This document shows positions 50,266 to 63,320 of a stretch of 64,000 nucleotides of DNA, piece after piece. This DNA comes from Hydractinia symbiolongicarpus (Eukaryota > Cnidaria > Hydrozoa > Anthoathecata > Hydractiniidae). The stretch spans positions 27,493,851 through 27,557,850 of the forward strand of contig NC_079877.1 in NCBI RefSeq assembly GCF_029227915.1, read 5' to 3'. Numbering within the stretch: the first letter of the stretch is position 1; each line of letters starts with the position of its first letter. The notes beneath the pieces are model-generated. The model was not told the origin of the DNA. It did not search any database and saw only the letters and a program-made list of their open reading frames with translations. Made by a program: the position numbers and the translations under genes.

Positions 50266-51320
50266 AACAAGAAGCCCTGGGGGCTCTAAGAATTTCCGCG
50301 CGCTACCAAAATATTGCTAATTCGTTGTGTTATTGTGCCAAACATTCGAAGGGGTTTGGTGCATGAACCTCTGATGATAAAGCACACCAGTGACATTATA
50401 TCTTACAACAAACGCAAACAAAACGAAATGTGTCATAATAAACTCACATTTTAAAAGAAATTGCTAACAAAAAATACAGCTTAACATTCATGGCTGAAAG
50501 TCTTGCGATTGACACGTTTATGGTCTTAAACGGCATTAGTTGACAAAAAATTAAAATTTTGATGTGACCATCATTTTCAGCATACTTTTTTTATTAACTG
50601 TCAATTTTTGTCGAAAATAAAGCAGTTTTATTTTTTGGATAAATTTTGGCCTGTAATGACATTTAGGTGACAAAAAATCAAACTTTTGTACCATCATCAT
50701 TCTCAGCATACTTTATTTGTTAACTGTGCCAGATTTAGCCGAAAATGAAGTGGTTTCAATTTTTTGACCAATTTTGGCCTAAAATGACATTTAAGGTGGC
50801 AAAAAACCAAGATTTTGATGTCACCATCATGTTCACCATACTTTTTTTGTTAATTGTGCCAAAATTTGTCAAAAATAAAGTAGTTTTAATTTTTGGACCA
50901 ATTTTTTGACCTATAATGACATTTAGATAACAAGAAATCAGAATTTTGATGTCACCATCATGTTCAGCATACTGTATTTGTTTACTGTGCCAAATTTTGT
51001 TAAAAATAAAGTAGTTTTAATTTTTTGGCCAATTTTGGCCTGAAATGACATTTTAGGTGACAAAAATCAAAATTATTATGTCACCATTATGTTCAGCATA
51101 CTTTTTTGTTAACTGTGCCAAATTTTGTCGAAAACAAATACCAATTTTGGCCTGAAACGTCAATACGAGACTTCCCAGTTGTTAAGGAGCTTGAGTACGA
51201 AGTTTACATCTGTGACGGACCAACGTGAAATCCCAGGGTCGATTTTTTCTCAAAAAATGTTCCGAAAGAAAAAAACGACGGTTTTAAAGAATTTCCTACG
51301 CCTTCGGGCGCGGAAATTCA
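50266..51320 (+). mobile_element. repeat-array element, five ~130-bp units, copy 2
   Basis: It has the same ends as 30447-31380 (GAAGCCCTGGGGGCTCTAAG and the GAATTTCC..GGAAATTC stem-loop) but one more internal unit, making it ~121 bases longer. The open frame at 51125-51346 is its 3' end plus flank. Confidence 0.75.
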
Positions 51321-52209
51321 AAGAAAAAAGAGAAAAAAAGAATTAGATGTACAAAAGTGCTCTTAACTACCACCGATTCGCGAAAATGAATCTTTGTTGA
51401 ATCCATTTCTTTTTCAACCTCGCAAAAATAAGTCAAATTAAATTAATAAAGTTAAAATTGCTCCTGATGTGCTTTAATGTTTTTTTGATAAGGAGAAAAA
51501 ACGTCGGGAATGAAAAATGTCGGGAATGCAAAAGAATTAATTTAAGAAACTGAAAAATAATACATAGAGAGGAAATTCAACAACTACAAAACCAATTTAT
51601 CGCGTATTTGATATAAAAGATCTTGCTTGATTACTATTGCATTTTAAAAACATCTTAATAATACGCTTATTCCGTAAGCCTTAGCTTAGTGGAGAGCCTC
51701 TTTTTTGACTATTTCCCAAAATCTTATGTCTTTTTAAAAATCCCTTTTCGTTTTTTAAATCTTTAGCTTCAAAGGTTTTCATAACATTATTGTAATTTAA
51801 GTGAGTATAAATTCATTTTTGTTAAAGCCTTTTAAAAATAAAACACGAAATATAACTTCGCATAAGATTTTTTTAAAAGTTTAATACCGTTAAAAAGCAC
51901 ACGCAGGCCCCCAGAACAGTTTACTGGCACGCAACACCCTGGCACCTTAGCTAATATTTTTTAAGAATACAAATGTCTCAAAATATTATGGAAAAGAGTC
52001 ACCATATTCCTAATTACGGATCCTACAATCATGGACATATTATATATTGTAAACATGAACCGAATTTTAAAGATGCAACCACAAGCAATTAAGAACAGCG
52101 TTTGTATCTTGATAACACGCACTGAAAACTTGTCAACATTCAGAGCAGACAATTTTAGGGTATATCTAAATCCTAAGTATGCTAACTTGTGCTGACCTCA
52201 GCATGCCCC
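51321..52209. other. no gene seen
   Basis: AT-rich sequence without a supported exon. Confidence 0.35.
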
Positions 52210-52860
52210 TTAAATTCTATCATATTTCTGGCCTTTCCCAGTTTTTGCGCGGGCTGTTCTATAATGTGGACATTGTGGAAAGTTAAGCAGTGCATTTTCG
52301 ATGATGATCAATCGGCCAAAGTAACTGCCCCAGTGATGCTGTTTGGGAAGAGCTGAAAAATCAACAATTCCAGGGTATAGCTAGACAACACTTAATAATC
52401 AAAACAATTTTACCTATTTTAACTATCAAAATACACCATCCACATTAAGGCCATTCCCCGGTGACCCGGTATTTTTCTTTCTCACCGTCCTGATACGAAA
52501 AGAGAAAAAAAGCTTGGCTCGAGGCTGCTTCTTTCTTATTCCTTAGGAATTATCAATAGAACTTAAAATAAGAACCTCAAAGCGATGAGTGCTTCCTCTT
52601 TCGCATATTCAGGTAAAAAATGCTTAACAATGAAATTTATGTTCCACAACTTTTTCTCAATCTTTTTCTAATAATAGCATCTTCTGCAACTAAGAAGCTC
52701 GTTTATTCTATTTATTAATACTTTAAGCAGGCTTTTAATTTTACAGTTATCTTTGATTTTTCCAGCAAGCACAACCTGATCCCTCAAGCTTCTGTCAACA
52801 ACCCCAGACTTGTTAGGTCCTAGCCTAACAACCGAGCTGACGTGAACAAGTCACATAAAC
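52210..52860 (-). pseudogene. coding-like pieces of an unrecognised gene or element
   Basis: On the minus strand, 52352-52210 follows an acceptor (ttgttgatttttcag) and reads LPKQHHWGSYFGRLIIIENA, then LLNFPQCPHYRTARAKTGKG, QKYDRI and TAA. Upstream pieces on the same strand are HFLPEYAKEEALIALR (about 52615) and VVRLGPNKSGVVDRSLRDQV followed by VLAGKIKDNCKIKSLLK (about 52835-52730). All have protein-like composition. They could be exons or a decayed transposon gene. I recognise no domain. Confidence 0.4.
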
Positions 52861-54077
52861 AAAGGAAGCAGAAGCAACAAAAAAAAAGTAATATACAAAA
52901 TATACATTTAGACAACTGTAAAAACTAAGTACTTTGTTATAGCACTTTGAAGGAGGGTAAAACCGCAGCAAACAAACCTGGGTAGAGATTATTTGTAAAC
53001 CCGAGAATCAAGCGGAACGAACCAATTAAGAGGATAAAAAAAACGTTGTTTTTAGACCAAGTACCAGTTTTAAAACAGATGCTGTTTGCATTGGCAAATT
53101 CTCCCTAGCCAAACCCCAAACTGGATGAAACCAAAATCAGTAGCTATAAAGAAAAGAAAAAAAATGTATCGTATATAGGACATAATTCGTACGTGAATAT
53201 CCTTTTAATGCGAGATATACAAAAGTCTTTGGACCAAAAATTCATTTTTAAGATGTGATTTGGTATAAGATAAATAACTAAAAAATTATGTTCAGGGAAA
53301 GTACAAAACAAAACAAAACTGAAAGACAAGCTTTTTATTTCACGGTCAAAAAGCTTCGCGAATTTTGACGAAAATCACACAAATTTAATTCGCAAAATTG
53401 TCGAAGAGCAAAGAGAGTAGCTAAAGTTTATATTTGAAAAATCTTCTAATATATAATTTTGCATTCGCGAAGGTTTTTGTCTACGAAATTTGCTGTCCTT
53501 AAAACAATTGATGTAATTTCGGTTAAATAGTTAGCCAAATCAAAATATGACTAAAAACCTTTTCTCCAACAAAATTTAACAAATATAACAACAGAAAAGT
53601 ATGTATAATTGAAACAAAAAAACAAACATACATAAACTAAATAAAAGCACAGAGGAGGTTCATAGGGTTGCCACTCATTTCGCAACTTATTGTTTTAAGA
53701 TTCTTAAAATAACTGAGGAAGATGAAACCTGTTTTATTTAACAGCGTTTTTCGATTAGTGGAGGATACAAACATTTAGAAGATTTTAGGAGAATTTTAAT
53801 TAGCGAGAGTGTAACTTACAACCACAAAAGGCGAAATATATCTAAAGAATTGAATATGCAGTATATAGCTATTATGGACTTTTATTCCACGAAAGAAAAT
53901 CAAGAAAATCCATTATAAAGATTATGTCCGACAAATGAATATTCCCTACAAAATTTTTAAGAATTTTCACAAAAAAATCAGGAAATTTTAGGATTTTATA
54001 AGATTTTTTCGGATTTATTTTTCAAGAATTTTTTAGGATTTTCAGAAGGCGCGAGAACCCTGCTTCGTATCAACCAA

Positions 54078-57000
54078 TCAATCAATAAGACACGAATCTA
54101 TATGCTTATTGATGTCTTCATTACCAATGCCTTCCAAAGATTTTTGACATACTGGGCATGCGCGAGATTTCTTTTTCTGATTCTGTGTGAACATCATATT
54201 AAATAAATTTGTTTGTTTTTGTCTCTTACCACGTGGCGATGACGTCACATTGTTACTCAGACTTCTTTTCATTTTTTTATTTTTACCAGGATTATGCGCA
54301 ATTGAACTATCGGAATTAGATTCAGTTACTTTTTTGCTTGAATTATTGCAGGTCTCAGTGACACTTGCGTTTTCAATTGAGTTTAAGTCATTGCTACTTT
54401 TTGAACGCCCTTCCTTTGTACACCCATTTTCTTCCACAGGGGCGGTAAAAAAACTCTTTATAGTTTTCGATTTATTAAAAGCCTTTACTTGCGATTTTTT
54501 ATTTACAGGTGTTTCCTCTTCAGTTATGATTTCGGTTATTTGACCCTAAAAATCAAAACAAGGTAATTATTACTTTGGACATCATAATTAATTATTAGTG
54601 ACGCGATGAAACTTAAACCCAAAATTATTTGGATGGTTTACGTTAGCCACCGTGTAAAAAGAGGGCCGCTTTAATGCTGAACTAACATTTAAACAAACTG
54701 CACATAAACCGACCGTTGTTAATTATTTTTTTGTGATATTACTGGCATCATAGCGACAACAATCCAAATAATTAACAATTAAGTACAAGGTCATTATAAA
54801 AAGAGATTTTTTTGGGTATTCTGAATATTAATTTTGCGTGCAATGAACTGTACATACATCTATAAAAATTAGTACAGGTAGAATACAACGAATATGATAA
54901 TTTACAATCTTAATAAAAAATTCTGTCGAGATTTTATAAAGGCAGACAATTTTGTCGCTTAGCATAACTGATCCGATTAAAAAAAACTAACCGTTTGTTG
55001 CCGCAACATCAGTTTCTGTTCTTTAATATACCTCTCAGCTTCCGAAATTAAAATGTCAGGATACCTCAAACCAACTACACGCTCCCCGCTGTCTAACTCG
55101 ACACGTACAACTCGAAGATTCCGATGCTCTCGCCTGAAAAGTAATACAATATATCCAGGTAAACTAACTTTCCCATTAAACACGAGCAAAGGAAACCTAT
55201 AAACTTTTCTTGATCATCATTAAAAAACTGAAATACTGCTTTTTATTCGGTTAGCACAAAAAGATCTCCCTGCTACCGCACGAACCCCCAAAACAGAAAG
55301 CAGGTCGAAAATGTTTATTATACCAGAAAATTTGATTTAAAAGCTTATGCAGAATAAATTAAGGATATCAAATATTTGTAAAATACTTTTCTGACGTTCT
55401 CAGTAATATTTATCCGTCAATATGATATCCAAGATGATTTAAGATGTTGTTTTTATCCTAATTGGTCATAAAATTTTCTTTAAAATCAAATTTCATGTAT
55501 GTCACTAAAGTCAAAAATCAACAGCTTGTTTTTTAAATATTGTCTATATGAAAAGTGTTCAAAAAAAAAACAAAAAAAAACAACCAATCACTTACGGTAA
55601 CTGTAGCGCATGCGCGAACTTAGCAACAACGGCTTCAAGTGAAGGCAAAATGGATAGAATTCGACCAGTTAAAAGATGAAGTTCTGTAATCCTACTACCA
55701 ACTAGAATAAATAAATATAAAAGACTTAAATAAATGCATATATAAGCAACTTATCTGGGCGTTGCTCTGATTCTATACACTTAAAAACAATTTTAGAGAA
55801 TCTTAGAGGTGCAGTGTTGCTTATATTGATTTATATTACTAAGGAGTTAACTAAATTACCAAATAAAACAGTATTGCGAACAGTATTCTGGTCCTCTACA
55901 AAGAGACTTCTCATCTTAGTAACAAACAACTGGCAAAGTAACTCACTTTTACAAGTTGTAATATGTTTACATTTGTTACCATGAATACATCCTGTTCTCG
56001 TTCTTTCGTACTGTTCTGTCCAACCGATTTCTAAGATCAAGCAATAAAGCTGCTTAGACACACTAATTCACGACATATTGTAACGATGTGTCTAGCATTC
56101 GAAATTTACAGTGAAAAAACTCAAGTGTGCCCTAAATAATATTCTTAACCACTATGCCTACTACATGCTATGTACAAAGTTAGCAATAAGCTAGAATACG
56201 TGGAATATTATGTTACTATGTTGAGACGGTAGAATTTAAAGAGGCTACGAAACGGTTTAAGTAAGATATTCGACATGGACGTTACTCTCTATCTTCGCGC
56301 TTTATGAATGAAGGTGTGTAATAATAAATTTCACAACTGTATAGACAATGTTTATGAACAATTATTTCTGTTTACTTATATTTTTTTCTGGCGCTAAAAT
56401 GAGCTACGGTCTATAAAATATAATAAATATCAGTAAATCGAAAGTTTGTTTTGACCAGGGAATAGAGACAACACGTGGAGCTATTTTGAAAATAAATATT
56501 GCTAGCTTTAAGGTCTCAAATACCTTTAAAAAGGCTTCAAAGTTATCGTTGTTGCTTAGACTGGCTTTATGTGCAATAATCTTGTATGTTTTTACGTAAA
56601 ATTTCGAAGAATACAACTAGCTGGCTCAAAAAATGCTTAATGTATATTTCATCAGAAGACTAGATTTAATTGTATAGTAAATGCTTATATCAAACAATTA
56701 TGGATATCAATTACATGTAGGAAACTTTTTTGTAATTTTTACATTTGGATATGCAATGTGATTCTTAAAATGATTTTCGCTGTTTTTGTCTTCATTGCTC
56801 ATAAATTTTTCTAAAACCATTAAAGCCTGGACTTCTGTTTAAGTCACTAAAGTAAAAAATTAACAGCCCTTTTTGTAGCACCTTTTAACATGAACAATGT
56901 TACTCCTAGATAACATGTATTCACGCATGCCCAGACACACTTGATAACACACCTGCGTCAAAGGGTTCAATACGATCGTATTTATGAAATAAGTCGGCTT

Positions 57001-60000
57001 TCTCTTCTTCGAACGCCGACATACCAGTATTTGGTCTAAACAAATAAAAATAGAAGTAAGAAAGAAGATACAAGAAATAAAACAAAAAAAAAAATTATTT
57101 TACACGGCCTTTCGGAGTAACTTGTTAGTTTAAGTTATTGCAAGATCTATTCTAATCATAAAATCAAACAAGAAAACAAACAAACAAACAAACAAATTAG
57201 ATACCGCATGACTGTGAACAAATGATTCGATCGTTCTTTTTGGATAGCCAACACGTATAGTTTTCTTCCATACTGATCTCGTTTTGAGCGATAAAAACCA
57301 CTCTCGTTATGTTTGTTCACATTATACTTCTCTACAGCTTGTTCGAATGGCACACCTCTGTCCACCAGTACTAACACGTGTCTAGTATACAGAAAAGACA
57401 TATTGTGAATCCTTTAATTTTTTGGAGATTTTAAAGAGGTGTTTACTAGTCATTTTGTTATTCCAAGAAAGAAAAGAAAATTAAAGACAAATACAGTTGG
57501 AGAGTAATAGAAGAAGATTAACGATACTTTTTAATGCTACTAATAACTTAATAAGAGTGTTTCCAATTAATAAACGCCTTACTTCTAGGCGTTTATTAGG
57601 GGCAATATGAGAGGGCGAGAGACGTTAAATAGAGGGTTTACGGTAAATGCAGTAAAGTCATACAAGGCCTGTCAAATATAAAGAACGCCGCATATAACGT
57701 ACCAATTTCCTAAAATTGTAAGCTAAATTAATTAAGCAAAGGCAGTTTTCGTCATTTCTTCAAACATGAACAATAAAGTCAAATGGTCAATATTAATTTA
57801 GCGCACATGTAGGTGGGAAGCGGTTAAAATTTGCCAGTGACATTCTTTAGCGCTCCCGCACAACAAATAATCCATGGCGGAGCACAGATTCCCCAAATTT
57901 GGAAAAAATGGTAATACTGACGTTGTAACAACCGCAAGTCCGCCGTGAACATTGACAAGTGAACCTATGGCAAAAAATCTAACGAAAGGTTTTCACAGAC
58001 CTAGTTACAGATGAGCCCAATTGTGCTTCCTTAAACACTACTCTGGGTTGACCAGTTAACGTGATCGAATTACCACGGATATCTGTCACACCATCGTTAT
58101 ATCTAAAATGGTAAAGAAGAGTCTCCATATAATAGCTGTATTCTGCCTTACAAACACGACTATACTTATATATAGAATGCAGAAGACCTTAACCAGACTA
58201 AACATGCAGAAGAAAACTTTCTTTACCTTCCCTCTTTCTTAGCAGCTTCCGTCATTGCATCCAAGCATTTACAAAAATATCCAAAAATCTTAAAAAAAAC
58301 AGGGGGTTATTATACACTTTCGACCTGCTTTCATAAACAAACAGTTCAAATTATTACCAGGTTTTGCTTGTTAACTTCTAACCCTAAAATGCGATTTAAA
58401 AACTTTCCGACGTTTTTTGCATTAAAGTCTAAAACATTGGCTCCAACAACGTTCTGCTCAAGTACATCCATATCAACCAAACATGACTGAAAGAGAAAAG
58501 TATAATTCCAGATAAGAAAATGTATACTTACACAAATTGGAGGCAAGTGCAACCTAAAACAATGACAACACTAGCTGCAAATGACACTACCTACGACTAC
58601 TTCAACTACAACCACGACTATGACAACACCAGCGGCAGAAAAAATGATATCTTTCACGAAAATCACTTGACGTACAACTACTTCCATGACGAAAAAACGA
58701 CATTGATACCTACAACAGTGGCAACACCAGCAACTGTAAACATTAACCAATAGCAGGACGCTAACAATAACAACAACAACAACAACAACCTCTACAAAAA
58801 CAGTGGCAACAGTGGGATGGCGACAACAACAGCAACAAAAACGAAAAACAAGTACAACGCAACAAAGGTGACATAGAATGACAACAAAACAAAATAAACA
58901 TGAATTTTTAACATTCACCTTCATTTTATCTTGAAAACCATCAACAGACTCTTTAACATCGTTGCCAACGGATTGACATACATCGGCTAGTGACAAACCA
59001 ACAAACAACTTCCGCTAGAAGAAATATACGTCGTTTAAAATGAAAAGAAGTATAAATCGAAAATAATAAAAACAAAACAAACAAAAAAAGCAAGACAACC
59101 AAACACGAGTTTCAATAAGATAGTACAGCGCAACTAAGTTATAATTTTACTGAAGGAATAACTTAAGATTTAAGAAAAGAGAATGACATTATGTGGGATA
59201 CACACACACATCAACAAACTACATAAATCGATATGTTCACAATGTACCTAATTTTCACTTTCTTTCCTGAAAACTCAAAAAAAAGTCAGAAAAAAAACAG
59301 AATTTTTATTCTCTTTCATTCAACGGTCGGTTTCCATAGACATAAGTATTAAGCAACAGCCGGGCAACATTAACTTGACTTAAATAACAAACGTCCTATG
59401 GGAAAAATGTGAAGCTTGATTTACAGTAAAATCCGCATTTGTCGCGCAACATCCCTTTCGCTGCTTTGCTGTACATGTGTTCCCATTAAAGTCGCAGTGG
59501 TGACTTAATTTTATATTAAAGAGAAACAAGGCCTTAATAGGACGAGAAATCAGTGTTGTATAAAACAAAATATGAAACTATTTAAGACACTGACCTGAGC
59601 TATAGCTTCGTACATAAGTTTTAATGCCTGTCTACCGTATGGGGTATCGAAGTTAAACTGGGTGAGATCAGCACCGGTGGCAGCCCTTCGATCACCTTTT
59701 GTTAACGCACCTAACGATTGGAGCCTTTTAGCCACAGCTGCAGCAAATCTTCTTTCGCCTCCAAGGTTGGACGTCACCAGCTTATAGATTGGACCACTGA
59801 AATACAATTCTTACGTGTGTATTTATAAACACGAAAATGCTGACGTCTTTACGCTGAAATCCAAGAAAGGGAGCGTGCACATATTACGTAATCAAATTTT
59901 CGCTTATTTTTACTCCACCCTTCCCCATGTTATCAGTCGTAATCATTTGGTTGACCCCCTCCCAGAATTACGTCATCATCTTCTTAACCCCCCTTACCTC

Positions 60001-63000
60001 CAAAAAAAAAAAAAAAAACGGAAAAAAATACGAATATTTACAGTTTTATATTTTACTTTTATATTTTATATGCAAGATATAGAATATGGCGAATACAAAC
60101 CCTTTAGATAGTTGATAATTTTCACACTTATGATAAAATATGCTGTTAATAATTTTTTGATTTGCTTATGTCATCAAACTACTTGACCCTTCCCCTCTCC
60201 CCCATAATCAAGCGTAAGCAATTTCGATGACCCCCCTTCCCCCCTACGTAATATGAGAACCCTCCCAAAGGAGTCATTCATGGCAACATGTGCCAAATAA
60301 AAGTAAAAAAAAGCAGCTGACCTTCACATGAACTTATGCTGTGATTAATAAAAACCAAAAAAAAAAACAAAGACTAGTAAAAACGACAAGAAAACTACCA
60401 AATACCTGCTTTGGTTAGATCGATGCGAGCGTCCTAACTGTTGCACTGCTTTGTCTGCACTCCATGGTAGTTCTGCAGTTATATGCACTCTCCTTTTCTG
60501 GTTCTTGGAACGTACATCAGCATGTAATGATATACCTATACAAACACACAAGAAATAGGGACATTACACATGCTTCAACTCAAAATTAGGTGTCGCGTGA
60601 ATACACCAAGCTTTCATATAGATCAATATGGATAGACACCAGGTCCCGAGTGAAGTTTTTTTCACCCTGGCTCATTCTTCATTTCGCACCTTTGAATGTC
60701 ATCTGGATACCAATGGTGTTTACATTACATTTTTATCAACACACCTGTACTGGCAGCATCTGATATGATGGCAACTAGCTTCTCTCCATTCATAAATGCA
60801 TTCCTCTATGAAAAATTATATAAAAAATAGAAAAACGATAAGAAAGTAGAATTAACGAAATGAAAGTTTAAATTCCTAATTCCTAATTTTTAACATGCTA
60901 TATTAAAGTTCAAACAATTTTCCGCAAGTATAATTTTAATAACTATAAAGTGGGTTTAATGACACCTGAATAAAGCAACAAATACAACGGAAACCAAAAG
61001 AAGTACATCAACACAACACCAACCTCCTGTACGCTGATACTATCGACGTTATTTGAAGCTCCGCCTCGTAAATAATAACTCGGTTTATCTTTCTTTGAAT
61101 AACGCCCAACAAAACCTCGTCTACCGGTCATTTCAGCTACGCAATTTGGACCACCTAATTCATCAATCAGTTCGTCTAGAGGGCTAAATAAAACAAGTGT
61201 GTTTATTGCTAACAATATAGCAATATAACAATAAAGACGAGGCTATAGAAAACCGGAGGTATACTTAATTGGAGAGAGCGCAGACTAATAGTAAATATGG
61301 CATTATAAAGTTACAAAATACAACATGGAATTTAGCTTTGCATTGTTTCTGTGACTTTTTGGTTGACTAGGGCCCTTTGTCTACCTATGTGCAACTATCC
61401 ATAAGCTCACACAGGTATTCAACCTTGAATTGAGGAGGGAGGGGGAATTTCATGTGATATGTTGTTTTTTAACAAAATAGGGTTATCTCAAACAATTTTG
61501 TGTAAAGGTTATAGCTAGCTAACCTACTGTTGAACAAACTTGAGTGTGCTATTAAAATTGTGTGCTAATGCCGTTGTGTGCATGTCGAAACCTTGTGCTG
61601 GGGCCTCAGCCCCTGATGCTCATATCAACCTTATTAAGTCACAAAATGATTGAAAATGCATTGCAAGAAGTAATATTACGTCAAACAGCCCAAGTTGATA
61701 TTTTTCCCATGTTTGTATACACCAAGGATCCCTGGGCTAAATCCACTAATAATTTTGGGACAATAAGGTAACCGCTTGAAGAATCAATCAAAGAAAAAAA
61801 AGGAATTTTGCAGCTATTTGTGAACAAATATACTTATTGAAACTTTGGACTACACCCAATATATTCATATAAGCATATTGATACAATATTCTCGTAAAAA
61901 CAGAGCTTAAAAACAGAAGTTCAATTTGAATGATTAAAAAAAAAATGAAAAATGAAAATCTTAGCATATAAAGTAAATTTTTACAGTAGGTTAAAACTGA
62001 TGGACAATTCATGACTTTTCTGACAGAGTAGACATGACATTATGTAAATATTCCAATAAAAAGTGGACACTGTGACGCAAAACTTGCACAATATTATTTT
62101 TCTTCATGCTTCATCCGTTTGAAGCTAGAAATAAAATAATGGATTGAGCCTCAAGCTTAAATCAATTAGAATGTCATCACAAAGGTTACCTGTTTGGTAA
62201 AGTGATCCTTTCAGAGAAATTAATCAACAGAGTTTTCGCTTCAACACACCAGTTGTCAATTTTAGGCAATTTGCCCTAAAACAAAACAATAATATCATAA
62301 TGACAAATATAAATATCATAATTATTCCTGTTAGAATATTTTGAGAATTTAAATTTACCTCTTATTATCGTCATGTTAGCTCAAAAGAATTATTTTTCGT
62401 CAATTTTGCAAGTTTTCAACGAAAATTACTTGAAAACTCGCCCTTGAAATACTGTGTAAATGGAGAAACAAAATGTCATCAAATGGTTTTTTCATGAAAT
62501 TTAATTCTTTCGAAATATTAGGACTTGCCAACTTCGCGAAAATTAGTTCTTTTGAAAACTTAATTTTATTTTCGAATTTTTTCGCGAAAATTAATTCGTC
62601 GAAGGTATTCCACCCACAGGCGTTCTTATCATATTAAAAATTTTCCATTTTTTTAATTAACAATAGAAATGCAAATTGGAATTCTAACGGAAATGGAATT
62701 CTAACGGAATTCTAACCCTGTTATTCTGGGTTTTTTTAACACGTCATCGAAACGCTCTGAATTTTGGGACTTTTCTTAAAATTTTCTTTTTTCTCGAAAA
62801 AATAGTTTTCCTGGGATATATATTTCGTTGACAGAGGGATTGAGGAGAGTGGGGGAGAGAGGGAATTGTCATTATGCTGACCAAAATACTTGTAATTTTA
62901 AACATTACAACTTCCAGGCAAATAATTCTTACAGAAACAATACTCATTTGAACGCATAAAGGAACATAGCTAAATTTCAAAAAAATGATAAATCCATTCT

Positions 63001-63320
63001 TATAAAAGGAAATCATAGATTAGTCACATGACCAAAATATCGATTTTTTTCTTAGTTAAATCTGTCATGCAACAACTATTTACAGAGTCTGTAATTTCTA
63101 GTGTTCTAAAAATAACCATCGCTGTCAATCTGTATCAACACTAGCTAATAATTAAAAGCAAATCAATCGTAAAGAGAGAAAAAAGAGGAAAAGTACTCAC
63201 AGTTCCTGCTATTTCCGTCGGGAAATATTGAATAATGAAGCGTCTTAACATCTCCCTCGTTAACGATACAAAATTATCAATATGTCCATCATTTTGATCC
63301 AACTCAGTAGCGAGACTAGC
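54078..63320 (-). CDS. sbno: strawberry-notch (SBNO/FGT1) helicase-like protein, 3' part, with UBZ4 tail
   Basis: Sixteen minus-strand exons join in perfect phase: 63320-63201, 62275-62190, 61183-61024, 60805-60745, 60535-60406, 59796-59595, 59014-58919, 58486-58358, 58288-58227, 58102-58001, 57381-57205, 57035-56953, 56030-55947, 55701-55596, 55133-54992, 54545-54078. They give 735 codons plus stop. Numbering from the first visible codon: [20 protein letters not shown] near 71-90, helicase motif V-like [14 protein letters not shown] near 134-147, motif [14 protein letters not shown] near 174-185, then [20 protein letters not shown] and GDRR near 196-222. Downstream, [23 protein letters not shown] and [17 protein letters not shown] match the C-terminal region of the plant homologue FORGETTER1. 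The last exon is lysine/serine-rich, with TIKSFF (608-613, PIP-box-like) and a UBZ4 finger ([13 protein letters not shown], 710-733). SBNO proteins are nuclear transcription and chromatin regulators. The N-terminal helicase half lies beyond 64000. Confidence 0.93.
55330..55545. repeat. partial copy IV of the GGGGCTACGAAACGG family, intronic
   Basis: aatatgatatccaagatgat and gtcactaaagtcaaaaatca match the end portion of copies I-III. Both family termini are missing. Confidence 0.45.
56238..56886. mobile_element. GGGGCTACGAAACGG-ended DNA element, copy III, intronic
   Basis: The ends are AAAGAGGCTACGAAACGG and TTTTTGTAGCACCTTTT. The 649-bp body lacks the nested repeat array of copy I and so shows the uninterrupted form. 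It lies in the intron between exons 57035-56953 and 56030-55947 of the SBNO-like gene. Confidence 0.65.
58560..58830. repeat. CAA/ACNACN-rich simple sequence in an intron
   Basis: Trinucleotide-like (ACAACA)n and related sequence in the intron between exons 59014-58919 and 58486-58358. The open frames on both strands here (threonine/asparagine-rich or valine-rich) are artefacts of composition. Confidence 0.7.

Noticed and set aside
54187-54543. 118-codon plus-strand frame
   Set aside because: It is antisense to the last SBNO-like exon, which has strong domain evidence.
58571-59008. 145-codon valine/cysteine-rich minus frame
   Set aside because: Most of it is antisense reading of CAA-rich simple sequence in an intron. 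Only its start overlaps the true exon 59014-58919.
59815-60111. 98-codon plus-strand frame
   Set aside because: It lies in an SBNO-like intron and spans a poly(A) run, with no splice support.
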